From Sweltsa coloradensis (taxonomy: Eukaryota; Arthropoda; Insecta; Plecoptera; Chloroperlidae): a stretch of 64,000 nt of DNA. The stretch covers positions 930,001 through 994,000 of the forward strand of contig JAMZAV010000005.1 of NCBI GenBank assembly GCA_024449915.1. The letters are read 5' to 3'. Under the pieces are notes generated by a model. The model was not told the DNA's origin. It ran no database searches and saw nothing but the letters and a program-made list of their open reading frames with translations. The position numbers were made by a program, and so were the translations under genes. Positions 35,031 to 47,879 of the stretch are shown here, one piece after another; position 1 is the first letter of the stretch, and each line of letters opens with the position of its first letter.

Positions 35031-35217
35031 TTCCGAAACTTTTCACTTTGGATTCCTCAACAGCTGCAGCTGGCAATTTATTCCATTCCACAATTGTTCT
35101 GTTGAGAAATGACCACCTTCCAACATCCTTCTTTTTCACATTGCATTCCAACTTCCAGTTATGGTCTTTCCTCTCTTTGTAAAATCCCCTTTCAATTTTT
35201 CCACAAATCTCATTCTA
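35002..35217 (-). pseudogene. LINE polymerase C-terminus, minus strand
   Basis: An open frame of 70 codons without a start, bounded by a stop at 35215-35217 and ending in a natural stop at 35002-35004. It reads ...GRWSFLNRTIVEWNKLP followed by AAAVEESKVKSF. The FxxRTIxxWNxLP block is characteristic of the extreme C-terminus of many non-LTR polymerases. It belongs to a different clade from the two plus-strand LINE copies nearby, which end in NNKYGxRxLxxxVP. Sequence upstream (35218-35290) looks like a frameshifted continuation. A dead remnant. Confidence 0.75.
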
Positions 35218-35290
35218 TCCCCCCATTCTTTTCGTAGCACGAAACAAGTTACACAGTCTGTCTGTTTCTCCTTCTGACGATGACTTGGTC

Positions 35291-37689
35291 AATAGGGTAT
35301 TTGCATAACATTATTTGTTGGTTCTACCACCTTCTATTTTACAAAAATATATTATTTTCTTAATTTTGAGAATATTTTTATTTATAAAATAAGGTTGAAA
35401 CTTTCCTACATATTTTGGCGGAAAAAAAACGGGTCATATGTCACCAGCCTTCATGATATCCGTCAACCAATCACGTAACGATATATCAAGTTACTCGCTT
35501 TCAGAGATTATCTTGGCTGTAGAAGCACGTTTGGACATCTAGTTTGTTCTAATATACTTAATATTTTATTTTATACATTTACTATATCACAACATAAGCT
35601 TTTAACGATTTTTAATTGATAATAAGTAAAAACACAATGTTGATCATAATTCTTGGAAAAGGACATCAACTGTTGTTTATTGTTGGCCATTGTTGTATGA
35701 ATCAAAGACTTTAGTAAAAAGAGGGAATTTTGTCTTTTATTTACTCGGCCGTGTTCGTCATAAGGGCTGGTGACGTAGGCAGCCGTTTCAAAATAAATGT
35801 GCGGGAAATTTTAAATGTCAAACTTTGACCCTCAATAGATATTGAACGATTAACTTTAAAAACCTTTAAATTAATTTTATATCATTTTTAGACGAATAAC
35901 TATATATTGCACATACTTTTCCGATATCGGGAACTTACGCAAATTCCCTATTGACAAGCTGAATACCACTAGGATTACATAATACACGGTCTTTGTCGTG
36001 TGTAGTGTATGTTTTATTTTGCACACATTCTTTGTTTATGTCAGATTAATATGCACTTTCCTAGTACAAGTATTGAATACATTCGACCCTCTGAAAATAA
36101 TTAATGTAGAATTGGCTGAATACATACATATTCAACGAGGTATTTTACTTCTATTTTCATCTTTTTGTGCAAATGTCGTATGGGGCGATTGATTATCCTA
36201 CAGCCCTGCACGATACAAGAGTTGCATGGCCTCAATCCCGACCAAATGTTTCTGGCCCTGTTACTCGAGTGCCTATGTAAAGTACACATTTATAGTATGT
36301 GCTTAGTCAATGCTCATTTTCATGTAAAACCACACCAAGATTATTTCCGAAAACAATTTAGAAAGTGCTGGTAAATTTGGATGCAGAGAACTAACGTACA
36401 GATGTAGCTTTTTAAAAGAGATATCTCTGTTCTGTGTTATTTTCATACTAGCCAACGTAAATAACATGCACAAACCTGAGTTCCGTTACGTCTACATTTA
36501 CTATTCTTTGAAAGTCGAGTCCGAAGAATTTAAAGGAGACAGTCATTTATTTGGAGTTGCGATCAATTCAATTGATATAAGAAGCCTTGTTTAGAAGTGA
36601 AACCGATGACTCAGCATCGAACTCGCAACCTCTCAATGCAAGGTCCGTGCCCAAGTATACCGATCCACTTCCGTCGAACTTAGACTAATGCATACTAGGA
36701 GAAGAATGCAGGTTTGGACGCATGGGGGTACCCAGAATTCTGAAGGCGATGCAATTCACTTACATAAATGTTTGCCAATATCTTGAAATGTGAAATCTTG
36801 ATAGGAGAGTAAAAATACAAAATTTATAAAAATGAATTGCACAAAATGTTAAATAAAACTATCAACGATGCCTAACCCGTCAGCCTGAGACCTTTCGTAA
36901 AATACGCAAGCAAGTCATTATGAGGACTAAATAAACTTGGAGTACGGGTAGGTCACGTTACAATTTTGATATCATCCGAATGAAATACCAACGAAGGAAA
37001 GCAATTTAATTCTATACATTTTTGTTTGTTTTAGATAATTTTAGTTAGGGAATTGGACGCAATAAACCATTCCATTCACTCGAAAAGGACAAGTTTGAGG
37101 TACGGTTTTTTACACCGTAGACTTGGTTTTTAAATTGTGCACCCACCCAACTCTGCGTTTATTTTGCTATTCCTCGTTTATCACTTATGTACAAATATAA
37201 ACCATCCCAAGAACAAAATACGGTTGCATTTATTGCCAAGCAATTCGTTAAAGATAATTGCTATCCAGTGATGGACGTCTCCACGAATTGTGACCACCAA
37301 GTCCTCTGTTTAATTGTACAGGCCGGGCCGGGCTATATTCATCAGAACACCAAACCAAAATACAGTCCATCTGAAGTAAGGAGAGCTGACTTTCTGATAC
37401 TTTTTGTTGCGGTTTTGTATTTATTGTCTTGCTTTTATAAATAATTTCACTTATTTAATTGTTTGTTTTCCAATGTATTCTGTACTTTGGTATCATTTAA
37501 TAATGTTTGCTTCGTTTGAAGCATTTTCTAATGCGGCTTTCTCAACCTATTGTAATTAATACTATAAAATAAAATAACTATTGATTGATCATCCAGCCAC
37601 AAACCATTTGTACATCGACTATAGTAGCCTGCATCTTATAGGACATGTGACGATGAGCTTACCAAACATATCCCAGATATATATTATTA
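35291..37689. other. Unique AT-rich DNA with weak repeat remnants
   Basis: No gene is supported. GTCACCAGCC at 35440-35449 is inverted as GGCTGGTGAC at 35765-35774 with loosely similar flanks. At 36605-36675 a minus-strand GAGGTTGCGAGTTCGATGC resembles a decayed B box of a tRNA-derived SINE. Confidence 0.4.
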
Positions 37690-37901
37690 GTAAGCGAAGA
37701 TCAATTTTATGTCCGTCCGTCCGTCTGTGCGTGTATCACGTCTCACAATAAAAGCCGAACCGACCTACGATTGACATGAGTTTTTCTTAGCATTGCCCTA
37801 TACAACAAGGACGACTGAAAGGTTTTGGTGACCCTGGGGGTTAGTAAGGAGAGAATATCACCCCAGAAAGTTTGAAAATTCATGACCCTGCACCAACACC
37901 A
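37690..37901 (-). repeat. Short dispersed repeat with GTGCCGGGT-like 5' end (copy 2)
   Basis: Minus-strand copy with the same block order as 4262-4480: a diverged motif (TGGTGTTGGTGCAGGGT), CCCCCAGGGTCACCAAAAC, TCCTTGTTGTATAGGGC, TTTTATTGTGAGACGTGA, CACGCACAGACGGACGGAC. The 3' block is well preserved. Confidence 0.7.
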
Positions 37902-38448
37902 TTATTGTATGCGCGAACAGGCTACGAATCTTTGTAAATGGTAAGCTTACGCGGCGCCGCCACCAAAATAATCAACGTATGGCGAATAATTTTATTTGTG
38001 TGTTCATCTTCGAAGATCTGTTGATAAAGCAGCTGCTTCGCTCCCTCTTATGGGTACGGGGTTCCTGATGGATAATGACGATTAGGTGTCATACATGGAT
38101 AATGCGTTTCAAGAGAATAAAATTTAATGTGAGTGTAAATAATAAGTGCACGTTTGTATAACAAGTAGAACCTAACTTTAGATGCATTATGTAGCAACAC
38201 ATAGAATAGTCCACGCCGCCTTACAGATACAGGACTCGTATTTGTATATGCGCCTGTGGTATCCTATCTCCATTACACGTAACACTTTGAGAATAAATCC
38301 CAGTTCCACAACCGTTGACAGCAGCTTCGAGGAGAAGAGAACAGGACTGCAATTTAAACTTTCTCGATCTGGGTCGAAGCAAAGAATTGTTATGCTCACT
38401 GCATCCATGTAAAAGTTCCAAAGCGTTCGGTGATAACAATGGTTGAAG
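37902..38448. other. Unique DNA, no supported gene
   Basis: Nothing recognised. Confidence 0.45.
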
Positions 38449-38580
38449 TGGAGTGTGAGTGTGAGTGTGAGTGTGAGTGTGAGTGTGAGTGTGAGTGTGA
38501 GTGTGAGTGTGAGTGTGAGTGTGAGTGTGAGTGTGAGTGTGAGTGTGAGTGCGAGTGTGAGTGTGAGTGCCAAGTGTGAG
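38449..38580. repeat. (GTGAGT)n hexanucleotide array
   Basis: About 130 bp of GTGAGT repeated roughly 20 times with only two or three single-base changes near the right end. Frames encoding LTLT, HTHT or HSHS on the minus strand are read-through. Confidence 0.97.
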
Positions 38581-38612
38581 TATGAATGACAATGATAAAG
38601 GTATGGCTAAAC

Positions 38613-38643
38613 AAAACCGGTTTCTGATCCAGAAACCGGTTTT
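38613..38643. repeat. Perfect 14-bp inverted repeat
   Basis: AAAACCGGTTTCTG (38613-38626) and its exact complement 38630-38643 around a 3-nt loop, 33 bp after the hexanucleotide array. Could be a hairpin or a remnant of element termini. Confidence 0.85.
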
Positions 38644-41600
38644 ATAACCTCGGCCTAGTTTTTAATTGGCATAATCGCATTTAACGCCCGTTATTCCTTA
38701 ACTGTAGATTGAAAACCGGTCCTTTGGGTCACTCGGGGCAACAGCTTAGTGGGGTAATTTCCCTTGCTTCACTTCATCCCATCCAATGCACCGAAGAATG
38801 GTTTCACTAAGCCACCTTTTGTCGCTAGCTAACAACTTCTTCTTGGGTTTCAGCTGGACGTGTATGAACGCGTGGACTCAGAACGCACAGAAACTTTATC
38901 TCGAGCTTGCCAGCTGGCCAAGGGAGTCTAGCTTTTTCCTGCTTTCGGGAAACACGTCTGCTATCTGGTATTGTGTGTTTTTGGCTGTGTGTTTCTTTCT
39001 ATTTTTATTCTATTGCGATATAATAGAGCACAGATGGTTGGGTTTTGACAGTTGAATGTAGTTTCGCCTTTGTTGGTTGGACTTGCCCTTCTCTCAAGTA
39101 GTTCTAACTTTGGAAATGACCCGAACGAGGGCTCGACTCGAGATCCACTCTACCTTTTTATCGTGGACAAAGTTGAGTGTCCCATCCGATGGAATTACGG
39201 CTCTAAATGAATATGTTTACATACATTAAATCAATGTCCGCCCCTGTATACAAATATTAAGGTACAGTCAATACAGAACTCCACAGATGGAAACTGCAGA
39301 CCTCTACGGACTATTTCTAGAGATAGTTGTAAATGTAGATCATTGATCAATAATAACTGTTTTTTAATCTTTGTGGGTCCTAGAAACATTTGTTTAAAAA
39401 CTGCAATTTTAGATGTTTCATTCTATTATAAAATGCCCCTTGGATATTAAACCTCCGGTAACTTTACAGTGAATGAATGAGTTGACGACGTTCAGATTTG
39501 TTATATGCATGTACTACATGCCTGACAATGCTCACCCGAGCTACAGATTAGAAACAAGCACTTTCCCGGATACACCAACCGCGTTTCTGTCACTACTCAC
39601 TATCCGTCGGGGAATTATTTGTGAGAAGAAAAGAAAATTGCTGGGAATGAACACCTGGCAATAGTTTATTTAAGCTGAGTGATGGTCTCGCACGGTCCAG
39701 AAGTGACCCGTACGAGTTGCCACCTTTGTCCCAGAGGGTGCTACATAATGCTCCTCTCCTACAACCAGCATGATTACATCTTGTTCTACTGTAACTCTTT
39801 AGTGAGCTTTTTCTTAGTTCAAGTACCGCTCTCTGGTTGGCCATTATTCGCTCGTCGATGGGGTCTGCGCCTACAGTATTGGCACGGACCGATTTATATT
39901 AAAGTCCTCCACTAAAAATCAATTCTGTGTACCGAATATTTGATGGTGCAACCACGTTGCTTCGGCTGCCGCATTGCAAAATTGCCTTTATCCTCCAATG
40001 ATACCAACATTGTAAATGATAAGTAATTTTACATTTTGCCCTGTGCATTAACAATTTACTCTACCTGATAGTTCGGCTCATGTGCAGATTTTAGTTATTC
40101 CCTTCGACTTGAATAGTACGATTGTCTTTGTTAAAATGTATTGGAAAAGTGACAAACTAGGCTTACCCTTGTTATTGAGTGCTTGGGTGTAAAGTATGTA
40201 CAGAACAGACTACTTTTCTCCCAGGAACGTCGGTATAAATGTAACTTCTGCTACACCCGGTGGTGCATATATGTTGACGTATCGCGGTTATTGCGCTGGT
40301 GATTTGTAGGGAGTGATTACATATGAGGGTAATTGCAAAATGTAGCTATTTGCGTGTGCATTGATCAATTGATATCATATGCTCGGGCTAACAAGCGTCA
40401 AAATTAATCGTTTAAAGTTGGCATATTATTTTGACAAGGGATGAAAAACCATTGGCAAGCATGAGTTAATAAATAGCTTTAACCCCATCAATTTCCCCCT
40501 CCGTGTATTTGTTCCCTTCGCATAGCTCCAAGCTTAAAAGCTGCGAATCTATCAAATGGTTAATTGTTATACATTCAGTTATTAAGCGAGCGAAGCGAGC
40601 GTTTCCATTTGACTCTGCCGGCAAAAAAATAGTCATGTTGTCGATTTTTGTTTTTTTGATTTTCTTTGTTTCATGCTCGCGACGTCATCAGCCGGATCTC
40701 CAAGTTGAACATTGTAATCGAAAGTTCGTTACATTTGCCTGTGCATTAGTTTTGGCAAAAGTTCGGTTAAAAGTTACATTATAGTTACCGCAATTTTTTG
40801 ATCAAACTAATCGGCTATAAAATGATGGACAAATCATTTAGAATAGTCCGTCTTCCTTGATTATTATGCTTTATATTATCGTAAGTGTGAATGGAACTTT
40901 CTTCAACGAAGATAAAGTTGCATCACCTGCTACACCGGGCAATTTTAGCACTGCGCGTTGAATTGCAAATATTTCGAGGAGATAGCATTATGTATTGCAA
41001 AATGAGTTTAAGAGTTGTCAGGGACAATGTACCTATAGATCGGGCAACTTGGTCAAAATTAATATTTAAACGGAGTTTTTGACCAAAGTAGGCAATAAAA
41101 TAAATGAGTTAAACATTGCCTTGAACGCCGAACGTCCAATTTTACTTTATTTGTCACCTTGCAGCTCTAGCTTAACAGGCTCGAATTATCAAAGTTCCAA
41201 TTGTTTACCTAGTTTTTTAAAATTATCAACTGGAATTACAAAACAAAATTTGATTGCGTTTAGCAAATAACCGACGGTTTTTGTATGAAATAGAGGAGGA
41301 ATTTATTTTATTTATTCCTCGTCAGTTTCGTCAGTGAAATGTCGGTTGTTGGTTTAGCCAAACCGAATTAAAACTTTTGTTTCGTTCCGTATTCGCCGTT
41401 AAAGCTGTGATGTTAAACTACTGCTTTTGTATCGATCCCGCTACGCACTAGGACCACGTTTCGAGTTCCAGCAGTGCTCGCTTTCCACTTTCCACTTTCC
41501 ACTTTCCACTTTGCAGATTCATTGATTGATTAGTGATTATGACGAATCTGTTTCATCCGCTTCAAAAGAGTTATTTAGTGGCATCCATACCAGGCTAAAT

Positions 41601-44009
41601 ATAAAACCACACGCTGAGCACCTGCAGGTGGGACGGTAGGACGGTAGGACAGCGCCCTGCCTAGTAATGCACGGTGAAGCTCACTAGTACATGGTCCACG
41701 CGATGCATTATATATGTGACACGATTCCAAAACACTGCATTGTTCTGTGAGCCGTCACAATGCACGCGCTGACAACGTGTGTTGCACAGTGCGAATCACA
41801 CGTGGTAACTAAAAACAAAACATTAAGTAAATAAATTAAAAGACAAAAAATAAAAGAAAATGATTCCTAAATATATGCTAGATACTCGTTGTGTGAGAGT
41901 ATTCAATTAATATTTTGCTTCTAACACATCATTAATTTGTATGAGGGTTTATTTTGCCTTTGTTGAAAGTTTAATTAATATTTTGTACAACTTTTAACAA
42001 TTGGGTATCCGACGTCTTCATAATGCTAAAGGAGGCATTTCTTATCGATTAAAACAATGCGTGACGTAATCTGAACAAATAAAATTAGTGGGCAGGTAGC
42101 TGAGACATTTAAACAAAGCGTATGCCTTTTGATGCCTTTTAATCATGTGGTTACGATTGTATTTTCTGCATGCGAAGAGAAACATTTAAATACGTGCTGG
42201 GAGCATGACATACGATGAAGGATACAATGGTGTATTCGTAGACAGTTCGGTATGTGAGCATTTGGATAACGAGACAACAGTGGGGCTGGGACTTGGGAGT
42301 TGTGCGTCGAAGGAAAGGAATTCCTACCCCACGTAATTGCTTGGAATAAGACTGACTGTGCGCGTTCCAATGGCAAAGCATCCGAGCTCCACAATTAAGA
42401 GAAAATACAAGAGCGTCTAGGTTGGAGTTTGTCTTCAGTCGGTTCCTAGTAGGGAAGTTTTGTCTGAACTCAGTGCGAGCTCAAGGAAGCACTGATTGGT
42501 GCACGTCAAGCTCAGCCCGACCTGACGTTCCTAGATACAACTGTTCTTGTCGTCATCATTGCTAGGTGTTCATTACTGCCTCATCAACCATCAACGCATA
42601 TCCCGGGGATGGTAACTTTCTTCCGTTTCCAAATTCACTTTCGTTTAACATTCGTTTATTAAAATTTATATTGGGAAGTATTTCAGAAGTATATTTCTTT
42701 CCTCATTTTGTAAAAAAACAATGTCTTAAAACCGCTAAACTTACACCTCAAAGTATTCGAGTTTGATACTTTATAATCTAATATTAAGAAGCTTGAATGT
42801 GTAGCCCCGTACATAAGTTGAAGACAAAGTTTTAATTGAAAAATAGATTTTCACCCCAAAGGTCAAATGCGTTAACCTCGGCATTACGAAGTGTAACTTT
42901 TGGTCCGGTGATGTAGTGGTTTCATACACATTTCCTTGGAATGCTATACAAGTAAAGTTCGCCGTGGAAACATTTAGTCACCACTTACTCGTTTTAGGAG
43001 AGGGTGATGGTGGGAGGAGGGAGGAGGGAAGAGAATTCCTGGCCCTGGTCTTGCAAGCTAGAAACACTGTTGTTGACGCTCGCCGAAGTTGCGACGTTTC
43101 ATCTAGCTAGATTCCAGAGCGACGTTTACACTAGGAAATCCGTGGCGAGATTGAATTTTGTTAATACCTTTCATCAATAATTCGCATTAAACATTTAACG
43201 TTGCAATTCATTTTGCTGAGCGTAATTAAAACGCTTGGTTGATTTGATGGATAATTTAATGACAACTTGTCAAACTCAGATCGGGAAATCGTGATTCTAT
43301 GGTTTGCACATTTTACATATAAACATTTTTCCTGCTTTTGTTTAATGTGTATATTTATAAACAAAAATATGTGTTATAACATTGAAATAATTGTATACAT
43401 TGAGTATATAGATCCAGTTGCAATAGCCACGCAAACGCTGGAGTTTACTGGCAGCCAGCAGCACCTGTTAGGTTAGGTATAGCATCATACAGCTTTTTAA
43501 AGTTGAAACTCATTTACTTATGAGGTTCTTATTACTTATACTAATCCAAAAATTACACAACATTAAAGCAATAACTACATGTTTACATTCAAGAGCTCAA
43601 TTTGTAAACATTTCTTTGTCAAATAGCATCAAATCCGTGTGAAGATCATAAATGTTTAAACACATGTAGAACATTGAGATCTTCTAACAATCACCGTCGT
43701 ACAAACATAAGGGAACACAAAAGCTCATATAAGAATATTTTTCGCTGAGCTGCGTGTACTTTTTATTTTAATTTTGTTCACTTCATTACATTTTTCTCCT
43801 TAATGTATTATCTATTTTACTATATATACAAGGTTTTAAAGCATAAGCCCGCTTTGAGGACATTATTAGAACCGTAAAAAACGTGAAGAAATTGTCTCGA
43901 AACTAGGTTATCTTTCAGCAATGACAGCAACATGGCAGTCTTCTGTTTGATTTATGTCAAAGCATTCAACAATCACAATATATAGCAAATTAGTAAAAGT
44001 TTGTCTTAG
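38644..44009. other. Unique DNA, no supported gene
   Basis: No domain recognised in any frame. Small features only: four direct copies of TTTCCAC at 41481-41512, the perfect palindrome CACCTGCAGGTG at 41619-41630 with adjoining GGACGGTA repeats, and GCGAGCGAAGCGAGCG at about 40586-40601. At about 39125-39160 a minus-strand CGAGTCGAGCCCTCG recalls a tRNA B box but lacks an A box. Confidence 0.45.
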
Positions 44010-44094
44010 GCCTCGATAGCGGCGTTGGTAGAGCATTGGTTCTAAAAACCGAAGGTTCTGGGTTCGATCCCCAGTCGGGGCAAACTTTTACGTC
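43999..44094. repeat. Inverted repeat flanking the tRNA-like sequence
   Basis: GTAAAAGTTTG just upstream (about 43993-44003) and CAAACTTTTAC just downstream (about 44081-44091) are exact reverse complements of 11 bp. They would extend the cloverleaf base with a few unpaired bases on the 5' side. Confidence 0.7.
44010..44082 (+). tRNA. tRNA-like sequence, probable pseudogene (anticodon position TAA)
   Basis: The acceptor stem pairs GCCTCGA (44010-44016) with TCGGGGC (7 pairs, one G-U). The T arm is canonical: CTGGG-TTCGATC-CCCAG. The anticodon stem TTGGT / ACCGA closes a 7-nt loop TCTAAAA. Two faults argue against function: the D stem is broken (GCGG against GAGC) and position 33 is C instead of the nearly invariant T. 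A TAA anticodon would be leucine, but the long variable arm of tRNA-Leu is absent. The B box is perfect and the A box TAGCGGCGTTGG nearly so. Could be a recent tRNA-derived retrocopy. Confidence 0.55.
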
Positions 44095-44191
44095 AATTGT
44101 TATAATTTACTAATTTTAATATTGTTAAAATGCACCAAGTACAAAATATGATAGAATATATGAACACTAATCTTAGTTGTAAAATTCTGTT

Positions 44192-44549
44192 TAGTGTTGT
44201 CCAGGTACCCGAAATTTCAAGTCGGGTCGGATAGGGTATTTGGAGGCGGTCCGATAGTACAAAAAGGTACCAGATTTTCGGATTAAATAAATTATATTGG
44301 GGGTTGGTGGAAGTGCCGGTCCAGGATTTCATACTTTTGGCGTAGGTGCTGGTCTAGACAATTTTTAATTTGAAGCACCATTTAATAAAATACAGACAAT
44401 TGAAAATGATCACAAGTAAAATGCAATATTCATTTTTCCATTCAGTGGTTAACGGCCGTCTTTCCCCTACATACCCGAAAACTCGGAACAGTTTAGTACC
44501 CGAACCCGAACCCTACCCCACTGTCAAATCCTCTACCCGTCTAGTCCGA
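44192..44549. mobile_element. hAT-like MITE, copy 1
   Basis: Starts TAGTGTTGTCCAGGTACCCG and ends near CTCTACCCGTCTAGTCCG. It is homologous along its length to 52167-52581, including GGTACCCGAAATTTC at the left and CCGAACCCGA/CCTCTACCCG at the right. Flanking 8-mers ATTCTGTT and ATTCTGAG match at 6 of 8, compatible with an old 8-bp target duplication. No transposase. It contains two diverged copies of the GGTGGAGGTGCCGG motif (44304, and GGCGTAGGTGCTGG near 44339). Confidence 0.65.
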
Positions 44550-47302
44550 ATTCTGAGTCGGAAAGGCAAGCTTGTGATGGAATGGTAGAACTTTATTTTA
44601 AAATAAATATAGTTATATGCTACTAAAAACCAAGAATTACGTAGTTCAAAATCAAGCTTAAACAGCGATACAAGTTATTTAGTTCTATGGCGATATAGAT
44701 TTTTTACTGACTAGCTTTTATTTCCTTTAACATTCCAAAATGTTTTAAGAATACCTTTCAATGCAAACCAATAATCTTTATACTGTCCAGAACAACTTGA
44801 AACAGTAGCAAATATATTTTGCATAACGAAATCTCGTTGCCTTGTATTCAAAGAGGCCAAGCAGTAACGCATCTAACTTTGTGGTCTGGAATGGGACAGC
44901 CCCTTACGACTGACTAGTGACTACGCACTAGCAGCCAGCGGTTCGTTCTAAAAAGCGCCCATCCTATTATACGCTACATTTTCAACGAACCCTCCACGCA
45001 GGCCTAGCAATTTAATTAAACTTTAAGCCTAGGTTTTGCTGCCTGTTGTAGTTACAAGACTTTTAACTTTAACATGACGCCGAAGAGTTGAATTTTTCTT
45101 GGTTAGCACCAAACGAGTGCGGAGGGACGGGTGAGGTTAAATTAATTTCTGTCGCAGCTATACGCGATGAGCTGTGGCGTGAGTGGTGCATGGTCTTGCC
45201 AACTCGACTCATTCAGAACGGTGGAAATTCAAGACAATATTACTTTTAGGAAAAAGGCCCTTAGTTATTTGTTTATTTGATGAAAACAGTATACACTTCG
45301 GTTCGGCCTAAAACTTAAAAAAATAATTGAGTAAGAATAAGACGAAGACTCGTATTTGATCGAGTTATTTGGACTAAAACAGTAAATTCATTCAATTCCT
45401 TAGGCGTGGTTTACTTCATTTCTTTTACCAACTTTTGACATTCGCTAGCGGTGATTTAAGGATATTTGATTGCTTGCCACTTTAAATAATACAAGATAAG
45501 AACTTGGAGGCTCAATTTATTTCAATTTATGAACGAAAATCGACGTTCATATTCAGTCTGTAAGTGAAAGAAAAGGTTGAGTGATGTCTGGTGAATCTAT
45601 TGAAAGTGGTTTCCACTGAAAAAGTATTGATAATGCAACGTTCTGAAATTATTTTTTGTATTAAGGTGTTGTTTTTGTACTTTAGATCAATATACACAAG
45701 CTCGTTTCATCAGAACGTTTTGTAAGAGATAAGAAAATCTCTCTTCAAATTGTTTTCTCTAATGGATAAATTTATTATTAAAAATCATACTTCTAGATTC
45801 AAGTAGGATGTTCCGAATGGGGTTCCACTGGAATTGAATATTATGAATATCTGTGGTATACGCGAATACTTTATGGTAGTCGTTTGCGTTTGACTAAATT
45901 GAATGGAAATTAGTGAATCTGTATGAATTGATCCTATAGTAGGCCTCAGCAGGAAAGTATAAAGCATTGGAAAAGCTGCACCCTGTAATGAATGTATAAA
46001 TGATTTGTGTTCAGACGTCCTCGTATGGCTGAAGTTTTCCCCCCATTGTGCTGAAATTTATTGAATCAATCGAACAAACGAGGGTTTTGATTTTGGAAGT
46101 TGGTGGGTGTGAGCACGGAACCTGACCCTGGATTGTAATCGTGCCTATAACATTCATACACCACAAGTCCATTATCTACTGGTTGTTTATATCAAAAGAC
46201 CAAAATGCACATTCACTCCACAATTTTATAACAGATAAGCTCGATGTTACTCCTATTTGTCAATATTTTTTATACATGTTCCGATGGACTGAATTCCTCG
46301 AATGCTGACGCTGATAAAATCAATTGATAATTTCAATTTGTTTTATGTTTTAGTTTTCTATGCACCGAAGTTTGAGGAATGAACATTATTGAGTTGAAAT
46401 CAAACTTATAACTTTTTATGTAAATTCTTCTTTTGTTTGTGGTTTCTTGAAGTAGAATTACATTAATTAAGATGAAACATTATTTCGTATATAAAACAAA
46501 GTTTTACAAGGTTTGTTGCAAGAAACGGATTAAATGGGATGTTTGCAAGGTTTCTCGTTAAAACAGATCTCATTGTATTTACGATTACGACGTTTCGGTG
46601 ACTCTCGCTAATGAGGTGACTGCGCCAGACAGTCTTCAAGCAGGCAGACAGACAGACAAGACAGTCAGACAGACAGACAGGCGAACTGTCGAGCTACATC
46701 GGTCTTCTTCTTATTGATGGGTGTCATGAAGAAATTCTACCAACGTCGTGGAAATTTGTTGACTGCCTCATTTTGGCAAAATGAAAGAAACTCAAGGAAC
46801 CAATATGGAACGAACAGTATAGTTTTTGTTTGTTGTAACTTCCACGCCGATTCAATATTTGCTATATACAAATCTTTCTCTGCAGAAAATGTGTTCTGAA
46901 AAGCAATCAGCTATACACTTCTCCAACCTTGTATACGACCTCGATTTACGAGCTGTCGTATTCAATTTATAATGAGTTTTTGTGCGAACTTGACCTACAT
47001 ATTTTTTATAAAGTGAACCTTACAACAAATTGTGTTGGTTTATTTTTTATTATCATGCGAAATATTTTGGGAAGTAAAGTGACTTCAAGGCTTTAAAAAA
47101 TGTGTTGGATGAAGTCGATGGAGAAAAATGGGTGAAACGTATTTAACTTCCTGCACAAGCTAAAGATTATTCCCTCCGCTTGTTTTCCACAGGTATAAAG
47201 AAATTGATTTTAGTGATGAAGTTTAAATTATTTGTTGGTTTAATCACGGACGACAACATCACGGTAACAACCATCGTGTTTAAAAAAAGGGTTGATCTCA
47301 TT
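44550..47302. other. Unique DNA, no supported gene
   Basis: Nothing recognised except a CAGA-rich short tandem at 46640-46683. Confidence 0.45.
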
Positions 47303-47711
47303 GCAGTATGCAAGAGATAGTACACCAGAGGTCACCAGGAACAAGTGGCTTACTCCTCAAGTGTTCTCATCGCAGTATGCAAGAGATAGTACACCGGAGG
47401 TCACCAGGAACAAGTGGCTTACTCCTCAAGTGTTCTCATCGCAGTATGCAGGAGATAGTACACCGGAGGTCACCAGGAACAAGTGGCCTACTCCTCAAGT
47501 GTTCTCATCGCAGTATGCAAGAGATAGTACACCGGAGGTCACCAGGAACAAGTGGCTTAACTCCTCAAGTGTTCTCATCGCAGTATGCAAGAGATAGTAC
47601 ACCGGAGGTCACCAGGAACAAGTGGCTTACTCCTCAAGTGTTCTCATCGCAGTATGCAAGAGATAGTACACCGGAGGTCACCAGGAACAAGTGGCTTACT
47701 CCTCAAGTGTC
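47303..47711. repeat. 69-bp tandem repeat, six copies
   Basis: GCAGTATGCA recurs at 47303, 47372, 47441, 47510, 47580 and 47649: spacing 69, 69, 69, 70, 69. Units are almost identical, so expansion is recent. Because 69 is divisible by three, open frames of 101 and 150 codons persist and encode a 23-residue repeat. The single 70-bp unit shifts the frame. No start context, domain or repeat family known to me supports a protein. Confidence 0.95.
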
Positions 47712-47879
47712 CTTTTTTGCACTTGTCGAAAAAGATGCATACTCATCTTCTTGGAGTTAAAATCTGTGTATGTTATTACTTGTTCAGATAATGACCCAGT
47801 ACTTTGTATATTCGTATGGTTAAATTATTCTTAAGCTTAAAAACACCGTAGATAAGATAAAATGTAACAATAATAAATA

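Noticed and set aside
38187..38614. Frames with LTLT, HTHT and HSHS runs
   Set aside because: Read-through of the GTGAGT hexanucleotide array in three frames.
44010..44082. Functional tRNA-Leu(TAA) gene
   Set aside because: Broken D stem, C at position 33 and no long variable arm; kept only as a tRNA-like sequence.
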